Of a DNA stretch of 64,000 nucleotides, positions 36,769 through 42,323 are shown in pieces. The first letter of the stretch is position 1, and the number at the start of each line of letters is the position of its first letter. Under the pieces are notes generated by a model. That model was not told where the DNA came from, did no database searches, and saw only the letters and a list, made by a program, of their open reading frames with translations. The translations under genes and the position numbers were made by a program. The DNA is from HGM04593 sp045588485 (GTDB lineage: Bacteria > Bacteroidota > Bacteroidia > Bacteroidales > Bacteroidaceae). The stretch covers positions 1 to 64,000 of the forward strand of contig JAZNEI010000039.1 of NCBI GenBank assembly GCA_045588485.1. The letters run 5' to 3'.

Positions 36769-37521
36769 ATGTTAGATATTTATTTTGCCCCTTTACAGGG
36801 ATATACCGATGATGTTTACCGACGTATTCACTACAAATTTATAGGTGGAGTAAAGAACTATTACACACCTTTTGTGCGTGTCGAGGTGGGAGGAGTACGC
36901 TCTAAAGATCTGCGCGATATTACTCCTGAGAATAATAGCAATGTACCTGTCGTTCCACAGATTATATTCAACAGCCGTAAGGAATTTGATTATCTTGTCG
37001 ATAGGGTAGAAAGTGTTGGATATAAGGAGATTGACCTCAATATGGGGTGTCCGTTTCCTCTTCAGGCAAGACATGGCCGAGGATGTGGAATACTTGCGTA
37101 TCCCGATATTGTATCCGAGATTATTGAAGGGATAAAAGAGCATAAGGATATTCTTTTCTCGGTGAAAATGCGGTTGGGTTGGGATAACCCCAATGAGTGT
37201 GAAAAAATCATAGAACTGCTTAATAATGTGAAGCTCAGACACATTACACTGCATCCTCGTACAGGCATACAGCAGTACAAAGGTACAGTCGACCATGATG
37301 CTTTTTCTAAAATATATAGACAAAGCAGTAATCCTATTATATATAATGGAGATATACGAACATTAGATGAGATAAAGAATATCGAAAATAGATTCCCTGA
37401 TATAAAAGGTGTTATGATTGGCCGAGGATTGCTTGGCACACCTTCGTTGGCTGTTGAATATGCAAATGATAAACAATGGAGCAACAGCGAGCGCATAGCA
37501 CTTCATATAAAAAGGTTATAA
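36769..37521 (+). CDS. tRNA-dihydrouridine synthase family, C-terminally damaged
   Basis: A 250-residue product holding the FMN barrel of a Dus enzyme: IYFAPLQGYTDDVYRR, VPQIIFNS, EIDLNMGCPFPLQARHGRGCG (catalytic Cys), FSVKMRLGW, ITLHPRTGIQQYKG, YNGDI, GVMIGRGLLGTPSLA. Dus proteins are normally 310 or more residues, with a C-terminal helical tRNA-binding domain; here the frame ends at HIKRL-stop. Just after, in another frame (37521-37577), KSGNLKNYLAAVSELKYL resembles the extreme C-terminus of such proteins, suggesting an internal deletion plus frameshift. The product may be inactive. Confidence 0.8.
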   Translation: MLDIYFAPLQGYTDDVYRRIHYKFIGGVKNYYTPFVRVEVGGVRSKDLRDITPENNSNVPVVPQIIFNSRKEFDYLVDRVESVGYKEIDLNMGCPFPLQARHGRGCGILAYPDIVSEIIEGIKEHKDILFSVKMRLGWDNPNECEKIIELLNNVKLRHITLHPRTGIQQYKGTVDHDAFSKIYRQSSNPIIYNGDIRTLDEIKNIENRFPDIKGVMIGRGLLGTPSLAVEYANDKQWSNSERIALHIKRL

Positions 37522-37577
37522 AAAGCGGAAATCTTAAAAATTATCTTGCTGCAGTTTCAGAGCTAAAATACCTATAA
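37521..37577 (+). pseudogene. Out-of-frame remnant of the Dus C-terminus
   Basis: The frame reads KSGNLKNYLAAVSELKYL and ends in TAA. It is compatible with the final helix of Dus proteins but shifted relative to the upstream gene. The middle of the helical domain is absent. Confidence 0.45.
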
Positions 37578-37701
37578 AATCCTATTAAACATAAGCTATG
37601 TTTTTTATTTGTAGGGGCGATATCTAATCCCCATCAGCATTGCAAAATTTCCATCAGAGCGGAGCAGCGTATCTGAAATTTCAAAATCCTATTAAACATA
37701 A
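37576..37701 (+). repeat. 19-bp direct repeats, 107 bp apart
   Basis: AAAATCCTATTAAACATAA occurs at 37576-37594 and again at 37683-37701. The segment between them holds GTAGGGGCGATATCTAATC and has no gene. It might be a small insertion with a duplicated target or a remnant of an excised element. Confidence 0.7.
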
Positions 37702-37760
37702 TATTCATTATAATTCAAAAGGTTAATATTAGGCAGTTATATACTAAATAACACAAGGTA

Positions 37761-37990
37761 AAGTCGCGCACTTGGTAGGCGGTTAGCCAATATACTTACC
37801 ACCACGAACGGTCTTACAACCGCTACGGATAATGTAAGTCAAATGACCGTTCCGCACTTTGAATTTAATTGTAATTTTACCCATAAGCAAAATCAATTAA
37901 GATACAGACAACCATTGCCCTGTCTGCGTGAGCCAACTTGCAATAAATCTCACGAAGAACAAGAAAGGTTGAAAGCCAAGTGCGCGACTT
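37761..37990 (-). other. 230-bp module bounded by a 15-bp perfect inverted repeat
   Basis: The ends AAGTCGCGCACTTGG (37761-37775) and CCAAGTGCGCGACTT (37976-37990) are exact complements. Inside, further stems are visible: 37806-37818 with 37833-37852 (GAACGGTC/GACCGTTC, then TTACA/TGTAA), 37905-37910 with 37921-37926 (CAGACA/TGTCTG), 37927-37932 with 37949-37954 (CGTGAG/CTCACG). It contains a 33-codon frame on the minus strand, whose likely promoter starts transcription right at the module edge. Confidence 0.65.
37783..37884 (-). CDS. Tiny protein (33 aa) inside inverted-repeat module 1
   Basis: ATG at 37884 to TAA at 37783. The product reads MGKITIKFKVRNGHL then TYIIRSGCKTVRGGKYIG: basic, with alternating beta-type residues, no membrane segment. 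I do not recognise the family. Support: a perfect -7 element TATATTTG lies upstream on the same strand (37999-38006), and the frame fills the space between the module's stems. It runs divergently from the transposase. Without comparative data it could still be chance. Confidence 0.4.
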   Translation of the reverse strand: MGKITIKFKVRNGHLTYIIRSGCKTVRGGKYIG

Positions 37991-37998
37991 ATTTGTTA

Positions 37999-38006
37999 CA
38001 AATATA
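37999..38006 (-). promoter_or_regulatory. Promoter -7 element pointing into module 1
   Basis: Minus-strand TATATTTG fits TAnnTTTG exactly. The expected start of transcription (near 37992) coincides with the first base of the module's 15-bp stem. No TTTG at the standard distance upstream. Confidence 0.5.
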
Positions 38007-38078
38007 GGCAAAATATTGCACGATATTTTGTATTGTGCAAAATAATTGAAAAATAATAAAAAGAGTTCTTTGAAATAT

Positions 38079-38109
38079 TTTGTTATCTCGTTTATAATTA
38101 CTATCTTGC
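38079..38109 (+). promoter_or_regulatory. Promoter of the transposase gene
   Basis: TTTG (38079-38082), 19 bp, TATCTTGC (38102-38109), close to consensus. The leader to the ATG at 38134 is about 18 nt. Confidence 0.6.
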
Positions 38110-38133
38110 GATTGAACCAATACGATAGTAGTT

Positions 38134-39036
38134 ATGAGCAAGAGTAGCGGTTTTCTTTCGTTTGCAAGCACATTCCCAACCGAGCAAAGCTGTATCGAAT
38201 ATTACGAGCAGATAAGGTGGAATGGCAAAGTTGTTTCTCCATTTGACGAAACAGCAAAAGTCTATAAGTGTAAGAACGGCAAGTATCGCTGTGCGAACAC
38301 TGGAAAGTATTTCGATGTAAAGACCGGCACTATTTTTGCTCATACAAAATTGCCATTAAGATATTGGTTCTATGCAATGTTCTTGTTCTTATCTCACAAA
38401 AGAGGAGTTTCATCCTGTCAATTAGCGCGAGATTTGGGTGTTACACAGAAAACCGCGTGGAATATGTTGCATAAGATACGCGAATATATGGACTGCGAGA
38501 ACGACCACCAATTAAGCGCAGAAGTTGAGATTGATGAAACCTTTGTAGGGGGAAAGAATAAGAATAGGCATAAAGATAAGAAGGTCGAAAAGTGTCAAGG
38601 GCGCAGCTTTAAGGATAAAGTGCCTGTATTTGGAATGTACCAACGCGGTGGCAATATTGTAGCAAAGGTTGTTCCAGACACCAAAGCAAAAACGCTAACC
38701 CCGTTATTAGAGCAATATGTATCAACTGAAAGTAGGGTTTTTACTGATGGTTGGGAGTATGGCGATATTGACCGCAGGTACGAGCAGTTATCCGTTGACC
38801 ACGGTGCAGGTTTCTATGGCACATCTTATGTGAACAATGAGGGTGAATACATCGTAGTCTGTACCAACGGGATTGAATGCGCTTGGTCGCACCTGAAACG
38901 CACAATTTTAGGAACGTATTACAAGATTAGTAAAAAGTATCTACAGCGATATGTGGATGAATTTACTTTCCGATTTAATACGCGAAATATTGGAGATTTC
39001 CATAGATTTGAGTTACTTTTGCGTAATATCGCTTGA
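38134..39036 (+). CDS. IS1595 family (ISXO2-like) transposase
   Basis: A 300-residue transposase with the ISXO2-like catalytic domain. N-terminal zinc-ribbon-like region (YKCKNGKYRCANTGKYFDVKTGTIFAHTKLPLRYWFYAMFLF), helix-turn-helix (SCQLARDLGVTQKTAWNMLHKIR), then acidic motifs AEVEIDETFVGGKNKNRH, VFTDGWEYGD and GIECAWSHLKRTILGTYYKIS. The first Cys pair is reduced compared with the usual CPxC. The gene appears full length and intact. A 44-codon basic gene begins 2 bp after its stop. Confidence 0.92.
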   Translation: MSKSSGFLSFASTFPTEQSCIEYYEQIRWNGKVVSPFDETAKVYKCKNGKYRCANTGKYFDVKTGTIFAHTKLPLRYWFYAMFLFLSHKRGVSSCQLARDLGVTQKTAWNMLHKIREYMDCENDHQLSAEVEIDETFVGGKNKNRHKDKKVEKCQGRSFKDKVPVFGMYQRGGNIVAKVVPDTKAKTLTPLLEQYVSTESRVFTDGWEYGDIDRRYEQLSVDHGAGFYGTSYVNNEGEYIVVCTNGIECAWSHLKRTILGTYYKISKKYLQRYVDEFTFRFNTRNIGDFHRFELLLRNIA

Positions 39037-39038
39037 TT

Positions 39039-39173
39039 ATGTCAAAGAAAGTTCACAAAACAAGTTCTTCTACCGGCAAGTTGCCGACTACTCGAATACC
39101 GAAAGTAAAGAAAACGGAGTTCGATAAAATGTTGCGTGCGACTATTAAGCCAACAAAGGGGAAAGGGAAATAA
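39039..39173 (+). CDS. Small basic passenger-like protein (44 aa)
   Basis: ATG at 39039, 2 bp after the transposase TGA, to TAA at 39171-39173. The product starts MSKKVHKTSSSTGKLPTTRI and continues with PKVKKTEFDKMLRATIKP and a TKGKGK end. It contains many Lys residues and a middle predicted helix, so nucleic acid binding is plausible. The tight coupling to the transposase gene suggests it is translated with it. Family not recognised. Confidence 0.55.
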   Translation: MSKKVHKTSSSTGKLPTTRIPKVKKTEFDKMLRATIKPTKGKGK

Positions 39174-39178
39174 AAGAG

Positions 39179-39436
39179 CCACGAGGGGGAGAGGGAACAG
39201 TTCAAATATTTAGTCGTTTAATCATCAGCGAGAATTGCGTCTCCCGCGACAATGTTCACGAACACATTCTATACGCCCAAAACGTATGCGTGTGTACGCA
39301 TTAACGTGGACGGGCTTGTCCACTCCACAAAAGAGCCGACTTGCCGATACTACAAAATATTTCTCATTCATTAGATACAAAAATTTAGATTACGGTTGAA
39401 GAAATATTGTCGTCGTACAAAGGCTCTCCCTCGTGG
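39179..39436 (-). other. 258-bp module bounded by complementary ends (module 2)
   Basis: CCACGAGGGGGAGAG (39179-39193) pairs with CTCTCCCTCGTGG (39424-39436), with two bulged G. Internal hairpins: GTGGAC/GTCCAC (39306-39323), and ATACG/CGTAT nested in ACACA/TGTGT (39261-39295). The module holds a 48-codon gene on the minus strand. Its design mirrors module 1 on the other side of the transposase. Confidence 0.6.
39225..39371 (-). CDS. Tiny basic protein (48 aa) in module 2
   Basis: ATG at 39371 to TGA at 39225. The product begins MNEKYFVVSASRLFCGV and continues DKPVHVNAYTRIRFGRIE and CVREHCRGRRNSR. The pattern VxVxAYxRxRxGxxxxVRxHxR resembles short Arg-rich proteins seen in mobile elements (recollection of pattern, not a search). 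It is served by a canonical leftward promoter at 39500-39531 and preceded by a 31-codon leader frame. Net charge is strongly positive. Confidence 0.5.
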   Translation of the reverse strand: MNEKYFVVSASRLFCGVDKPVHVNAYTRIRFGRIECVREHCRGRRNSR

Positions 39437-39485
39437 TTTTATCAAGAAAAAAGGCGACTTCACAGCCGCCAATTCCCGTAATCAT
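39390..39485 (-). CDS. Leader-peptide-like frame (31 aa) with embedded terminator
   Basis: ATG at 39485, about 8 nt after the predicted transcription start, to TAA at 39390. Product: MITGIGGCEVAFFLDKTTRE, then SLCTTTIFLQP. Codons 6-11 form the stem of an intrinsic terminator followed by six T. The next small gene starts 18 bp later. The layout is that of a transcription attenuator, but peptide expression is not shown. Confidence 0.4.
   Translation of the reverse strand: MITGIGGCEVAFFLDKTTRESLCTTTIFLQP
39447..39470 (-). terminator. Intrinsic terminator (attenuator candidate)
   Basis: Minus strand: GGCGGC, loop TGTGAA, GTCGCC, then TTTTTT (39452-39447). A transcript stopped here would be only about 45 nt long. 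Confidence 0.7.
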
Positions 39486-39499
39486 TTTTGTATCTGCAG

Positions 39500-39531
39500 C
39501 AAAAGTAATACATTATTTTGCACAATGCAAA
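39500..39531 (-). promoter_or_regulatory. Canonical leftward promoter
   Basis: On the minus strand TTTG (39531-39528), 20 bp, TACTTTTG (39507-39500). It reads toward the leader frame and 48-residue gene and overlaps the rightward promoter. Confidence 0.75.
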
Positions 39532-39547
39532 CTTTTTACTAACTTTG
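39517..39547 (+). promoter_or_regulatory. Canonical rightward promoter
   Basis: TTTG (39517-39520), 19 bp, TAACTTTG (39540-39547): exact consensus. Predicted transcription start about 39554, giving a 260-nt leader before the lipoprotein gene at 39815, or a free-standing RNA. Confidence 0.8.
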
Positions 39548-39553
39548 TTGCAA

Positions 39554-39811
39554 GATATTGGCAAAATAGCCATATCGTTTGATGGCATTTAGGCTATTGT
39601 GTTCACGGTAAAACGACCAAATTTATACTACGAACATACAATAGGCACGATAAATGCCCACGCTCTATGCGTGGGTGTGCTTATGTTCGTATGGGTGCTT
39701 GGTCGTACCTTCCGTGAGTAAGTACGCCCACGTTTCTTTTTTGAGTTAAACGGTTGCCATCAATGGCAACGGCATATAGAATGCAAAATATGTTTAACTT
39801 AAAAATCAAAG
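39554..39811 (+). ncRNA. Highly structured leader or small RNA
   Basis: Successive stems: GCCAT/ATGGC (39569-39586 region), mutually exclusive with AATAGCC/GGCTATT; then a nested rod: TCACGG/CCGTGA (39603-39608 with 39712-39717), ACGACCAA/TTGGTCGT (39613-39620 with 39699-39706), TACGAACATA/TATGTTCGTA (39629-39638 with 39682-39691), GCAC/GTGC, and CCCACGC/GCGTGGG (39657-39663 with 39669-39675). A second CCCACG (39726-39731) just before TTTCTTTTTT could compete for GCGTGGG. Last, a three-way junction: AGTTAAAC/GTTTAACT (39743-39750 with 39792-39799) enclosing TTGCCAT/ATGGCAA and GCAT/ATGC. No known riboswitch class is recognised. Confidence 0.6.
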
Positions 39812-39814
39812 ATT

Positions 39815-40543
39815 ATGAAAAATGTTTTTTATTTGATGTTGTTATGTGTAACTATTGTATGCTTGTCTTCGTGCTCAAAAGATGATGATGCAGAGTTTGC
39901 CGTAAATACCTTGTCTTATACCATTAAGCCAAACAAAACAACAAAAATTGATGGAATTGGGCTATCTAATATCTCTTGGAACTCCTCAAATGAGTTTGTT
40001 GCAACAGCAGTTAATGAAAAAATAACATCCGGATATGTTGGTGAATGCACTCTACAATATGGGAATGTTATGTTATCTGTTAATGTAAAACCCGAACACA
40101 ATCTTTATACCGAACCGAAATTATCTTGGGGCGCAAGTTTGAGCAAAATTAAATCAGAAAACGGAACGCCCTATTATAGTAGTAACAGTTTGCTCATATA
40201 TAAGTCAGGCAATAGTGCTGCTCCCTACAATGTATATATGTTTGAATCGGGTCGTCTATCTTCTATAGGCGTTATAGTTAATATGAGTTTATATCAAACG
40301 CTCATAGAATTTTTAACTGAAAGATATATGGTAACAGATGTAAGTTCTGCAAGTTACATTGCATCATTTATGCACATTTATGGCAAGAAATCTCAACCGA
40401 AAAGTGATTACTCTGTGGCCTTGGCATACGAAAATAATTTCAATGGCATATTAGTAGGTTATTTCAAAAGTTCCTCAACTAAATCCATTTGTTCAAATAA
40501 TGAATTAAATGAAATGCTGAAACAATTAGAAGGCTTAAATTGA
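39815..40543 (+). CDS. Hypothetical lipoprotein
   Basis: A 242-residue protein with a clear lipoprotein signal (MLLCVTIVCLSSC, Cys at residue 20) and an acidic KDDDAE start of the mature part. Residues 30-95 have an Ig-like beta pattern (TLSYTIKPNKTTKIDGIG...ISWNSSNEFVATAV). The rest is mixed alpha/beta with no recognised motif. Base composition is AT-rich and codon use differs from the flanking housekeeping genes. It lies downstream of the structured leader. Function unknown. Confidence 0.7.
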   Translation: MKNVFYLMLLCVTIVCLSSCSKDDDAEFAVNTLSYTIKPNKTTKIDGIGLSNISWNSSNEFVATAVNEKITSGYVGECTLQYGNVMLSVNVKPEHNLYTEPKLSWGASLSKIKSENGTPYYSSNSLLIYKSGNSAAPYNVYMFESGRLSSIGVIVNMSLYQTLIEFLTERYMVTDVSSASYIASFMHIYGKKSQPKSDYSVALAYENNFNGILVGYFKSSSTKSICSNNELNEMLKQLEGLN

Positions 40544-40550
40544 TAAAAAT

Positions 40551-40573
40551 AGGGCGCAGATTTTCTGCGCCCT
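40551..40573. terminator. Hairpin terminator after the lipoprotein gene
   Basis: Stem AGGGCGCAGA/TCTGCGCCCT with a TTT loop. On the minus strand it is followed by ATTTTTATC, so it may also end transcripts of the small membrane peptide gene. Confidence 0.7.
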
Positions 40574-40652
40574 TGATAACAAAATATTTTAATGTAACTT
40601 TGTATATAATTACCTAATATTATTATTTAATTGAATTTACAAATATACTTAT

Positions 40653-40793
40653 TCATCTATCATATCTATAAACATTTGTATAGTTTCTTTTCTTGCTTGA
40701 TATTCTGTATAAGCAGTATAAACAAAAAGACCTATAACAAAAATAATAAGTGATAATAGAATAATAATTAGTAACTGTATAATTTTTTTCATT
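40653..40793 (-). CDS. Small membrane peptide, probably frameshifted
   Basis: ATG at 40793; the first 18 residues (MKKIIQLLIIILLSLIIF) form a hydrophobic helix. In the stated frame the peptide ends at a TGA (46 aa) with an odd Cys/Arg/Tyr-rich tail. If one T of the six-T run near 40739 is dropped, it continues as VIGLFVYTAYTEYQARKE then TIQMFIDMIDE to a TAA at 40649, a far more natural 47-residue membrane peptide. The gene has an exact consensus promoter. A size and layout like type I toxins is noted; function unknown. Confidence 0.5.
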   Translation of the reverse strand, partial: NEKNYTVTNYYSIITYYFCYRSFCLYCLYRISSKKRNYTNVYRYDR

Positions 40794-40810
40794 ATCTTTT
40801 AATTTTTGGG

Positions 40811-40841
40811 CAAAGATACTTATTTTTTTATAATATGCAAA
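40811..40841 (-). promoter_or_regulatory. Canonical promoter of the small membrane peptide gene
   Basis: Minus strand: TTTG (40841-40838), 19 bp, TATCTTTG (40818-40811). Leader about 11 nt. Confidence 0.8.
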
Positions 40842-40988
40842 AAAACCTTATAAAATAATGAAAGAAATAGAGATTATTGGCAGGGAAAAGAATTATCATA
40901 AATACAAGAAAAAGATAACGACTAATACAATTTTATCGAGATATCTAAAATATTTAAGCATAATATCAATGAAAAAGAATAAATTTAA

Positions 40989-40996
40989 TAAATTTG
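40989..40996 (+). promoter_or_regulatory. Promoter -7 element of the aminotransferase gene
   Basis: TAAATTTG followed by C, 41 bp before the ATG. No clear -33 element. Confidence 0.5.
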
Positions 40997-41036
40997 CAAA
41001 CAGTTATTACAAAGTAAATATATAAAGGAACAAAAT

Positions 41037-42236
41037 ATGCCTAACTTATCGGAACGAGCAATATTGATGCCATCTTCACCTATTAGAAAGCTGGCACCAT
41101 TTGCTAATGAAGCCAAAGCCCGAGGAATTCACGTATACCATCTTAATATAGGTCAACCCGACCTTGAATCACCCGAGGTTGCAATTGAAGCAATAAGAAA
41201 CATCGACAGAAAAATTCTTGAGTACTCTCCAAGTGACGGTTTTCTTTCGCTTCGCGAAAAATTGGTCGGATACTACGACCAATATCAGATAAAACTTAAA
41301 GCTGATGATATTATAGTAACTACCGGAGGCTCCGAGGCTGTGTTATTTGCATTTATGTCGTGTCTGAATCCCGGTGACGAGATTATTGTCCCCGAACCGG
41401 CATATGCCAACTATATGGCTTTTGCAATCTCGGCCGGTGCTGTTATTCGTCCTATACGTTCTACTATTGAGGAATCTTTTGCACTTCCTCCAATGGAAAG
41501 GTTCGAAGAACTTATCAATGAGCGTACACGTGGTATACTAATTTGTAACCCCAATAATCCCACCGGATACCTTTACACACGCACCGAAATGAACCGTATA
41601 CGCGACCTTGTGAAAAAACACGATCTTTTCCTCTTTTCGGACGAGGTTTATCGTGAATTCATATACACAGGTTCGCCATATATTTCGGCGTGTCACCTCG
41701 AAGGAATTGAGGATAATGTCGTTCTAATAGACTCTGTATCAAAGAGATACTCGGAATGTGGAATTAGAATAGGTGCACTTATTACAAAGAACAAAACTCT
41801 GCGCAAGGCTGTTATGAAATTCTGCCAGGCTCGTCTGAGTCCTCCTCTCTTGGGTCAGATTGCAGCCGAGGCCTCTTTGGATGCACCACGTTCTTACGCT
41901 ATCAATACATACGAGAAATATATCGAGCGACGTAATTGTCTTATAGACGAGTTGAACAAACTGCCGGGTGTCTACTCCCCCATTCCTATGGGTGCATTCT
42001 ACACTGTGGCACGTCTGCCTATTGATGACAGTGATAAATTCTGCGAATGGTGTCTGTCGGAATTTAATTATGAAGGTGAGACTATTATGATGGCACCTGC
42101 ATCGGGTTTCTACTCCGAGGAGGGATACGGCAAAAACGAAGTACGTATAGCGTATGCACTTGACAAGGCCGACTTGAAACGTGCTGTTTTTATATTGGGC
42201 AAGGCGCTTGAGCAATACCCCGGAAGAGTTGATTAA
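41037..42236 (+). CDS. Class I/II PLP aminotransferase (aspartate aminotransferase-like)
   Basis: A 399-residue fold-type I aminotransferase: N-terminal LSERAILMPSSPIRKLAPFANEA, YHLNIGQPDLESP, EYSPSDGFLSLREKL, ICNPNNPTGYLYT, FSDEVYREF, PLP lysine in DSVSKRYSECGIRIG, and the C-terminal substrate-binding arginine (KNEVRIAYA). Probably transfers amino groups among aspartate, glutamate or related acids; exact substrate not decidable. Strong terminator follows. Confidence 0.92.
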   Translation: MPNLSERAILMPSSPIRKLAPFANEAKARGIHVYHLNIGQPDLESPEVAIEAIRNIDRKILEYSPSDGFLSLREKLVGYYDQYQIKLKADDIIVTTGGSEAVLFAFMSCLNPGDEIIVPEPAYANYMAFAISAGAVIRPIRSTIEESFALPPMERFEELINERTRGILICNPNNPTGYLYTRTEMNRIRDLVKKHDLFLFSDEVYREFIYTGSPYISACHLEGIEDNVVLIDSVSKRYSECGIRIGALITKNKTLRKAVMKFCQARLSPPLLGQIAAEASLDAPRSYAINTYEKYIERRNCLIDELNKLPGVYSPIPMGAFYTVARLPIDDSDKFCEWCLSEFNYEGETIMMAPASGFYSEEGYGKNEVRIAYALDKADLKRAVFILGKALEQYPGRVD

Positions 42237-42270
42237 TAACGATACTTCACCTATTTATTATAAGGTATAT

Positions 42271-42310
42271 ATACAAAAAAAAGTCACCCAACAGGTGACT
42301 TTTTTTGTAT
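42271..42310. terminator. Bidirectional terminator
   Basis: GTCACC/GGTGAC core extended by A8 and T7 tracts and by ATAC/GTAT, with a CAACA loop, between convergent genes. Confidence 0.93.
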
Positions 42311-42323
42311 ATGTATTATAGGA

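Larger units (their letters stand above)
38027..39531. mobile_element. IS1595-type insertion element (extent tentative)
   Basis: The transposase and a passenger-like short gene lie between 20-bp inverted repeats at 38027-38046 and 39512-39531 that match at 19 of 20 positions (TTTGTATTGTGCAAAATAAT type). No flanking 8-bp target duplication was found at these edges, and the right copy doubles as a promoter, so the true ends may lie elsewhere. Confidence 0.45.

Noticed and set aside
37761..37990. Group II intron or retron RNA
   Set aside because: No reverse transcriptase nearby and no domain V-like hairpin; GTGCGCGAC resembles an intron start only by chance.
37761..39717. Integron attC sites
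   Set aside because: The structured segments lack the R' GTTRRRY and R'' RYYYAAC boxes, and no integron integrase is present.
40858..41025. 55-codon AT-rich frame upstream of the aminotransferase
   Set aside because: Low complexity, and the likely -7 promoter element of the aminotransferase gene lies within it.
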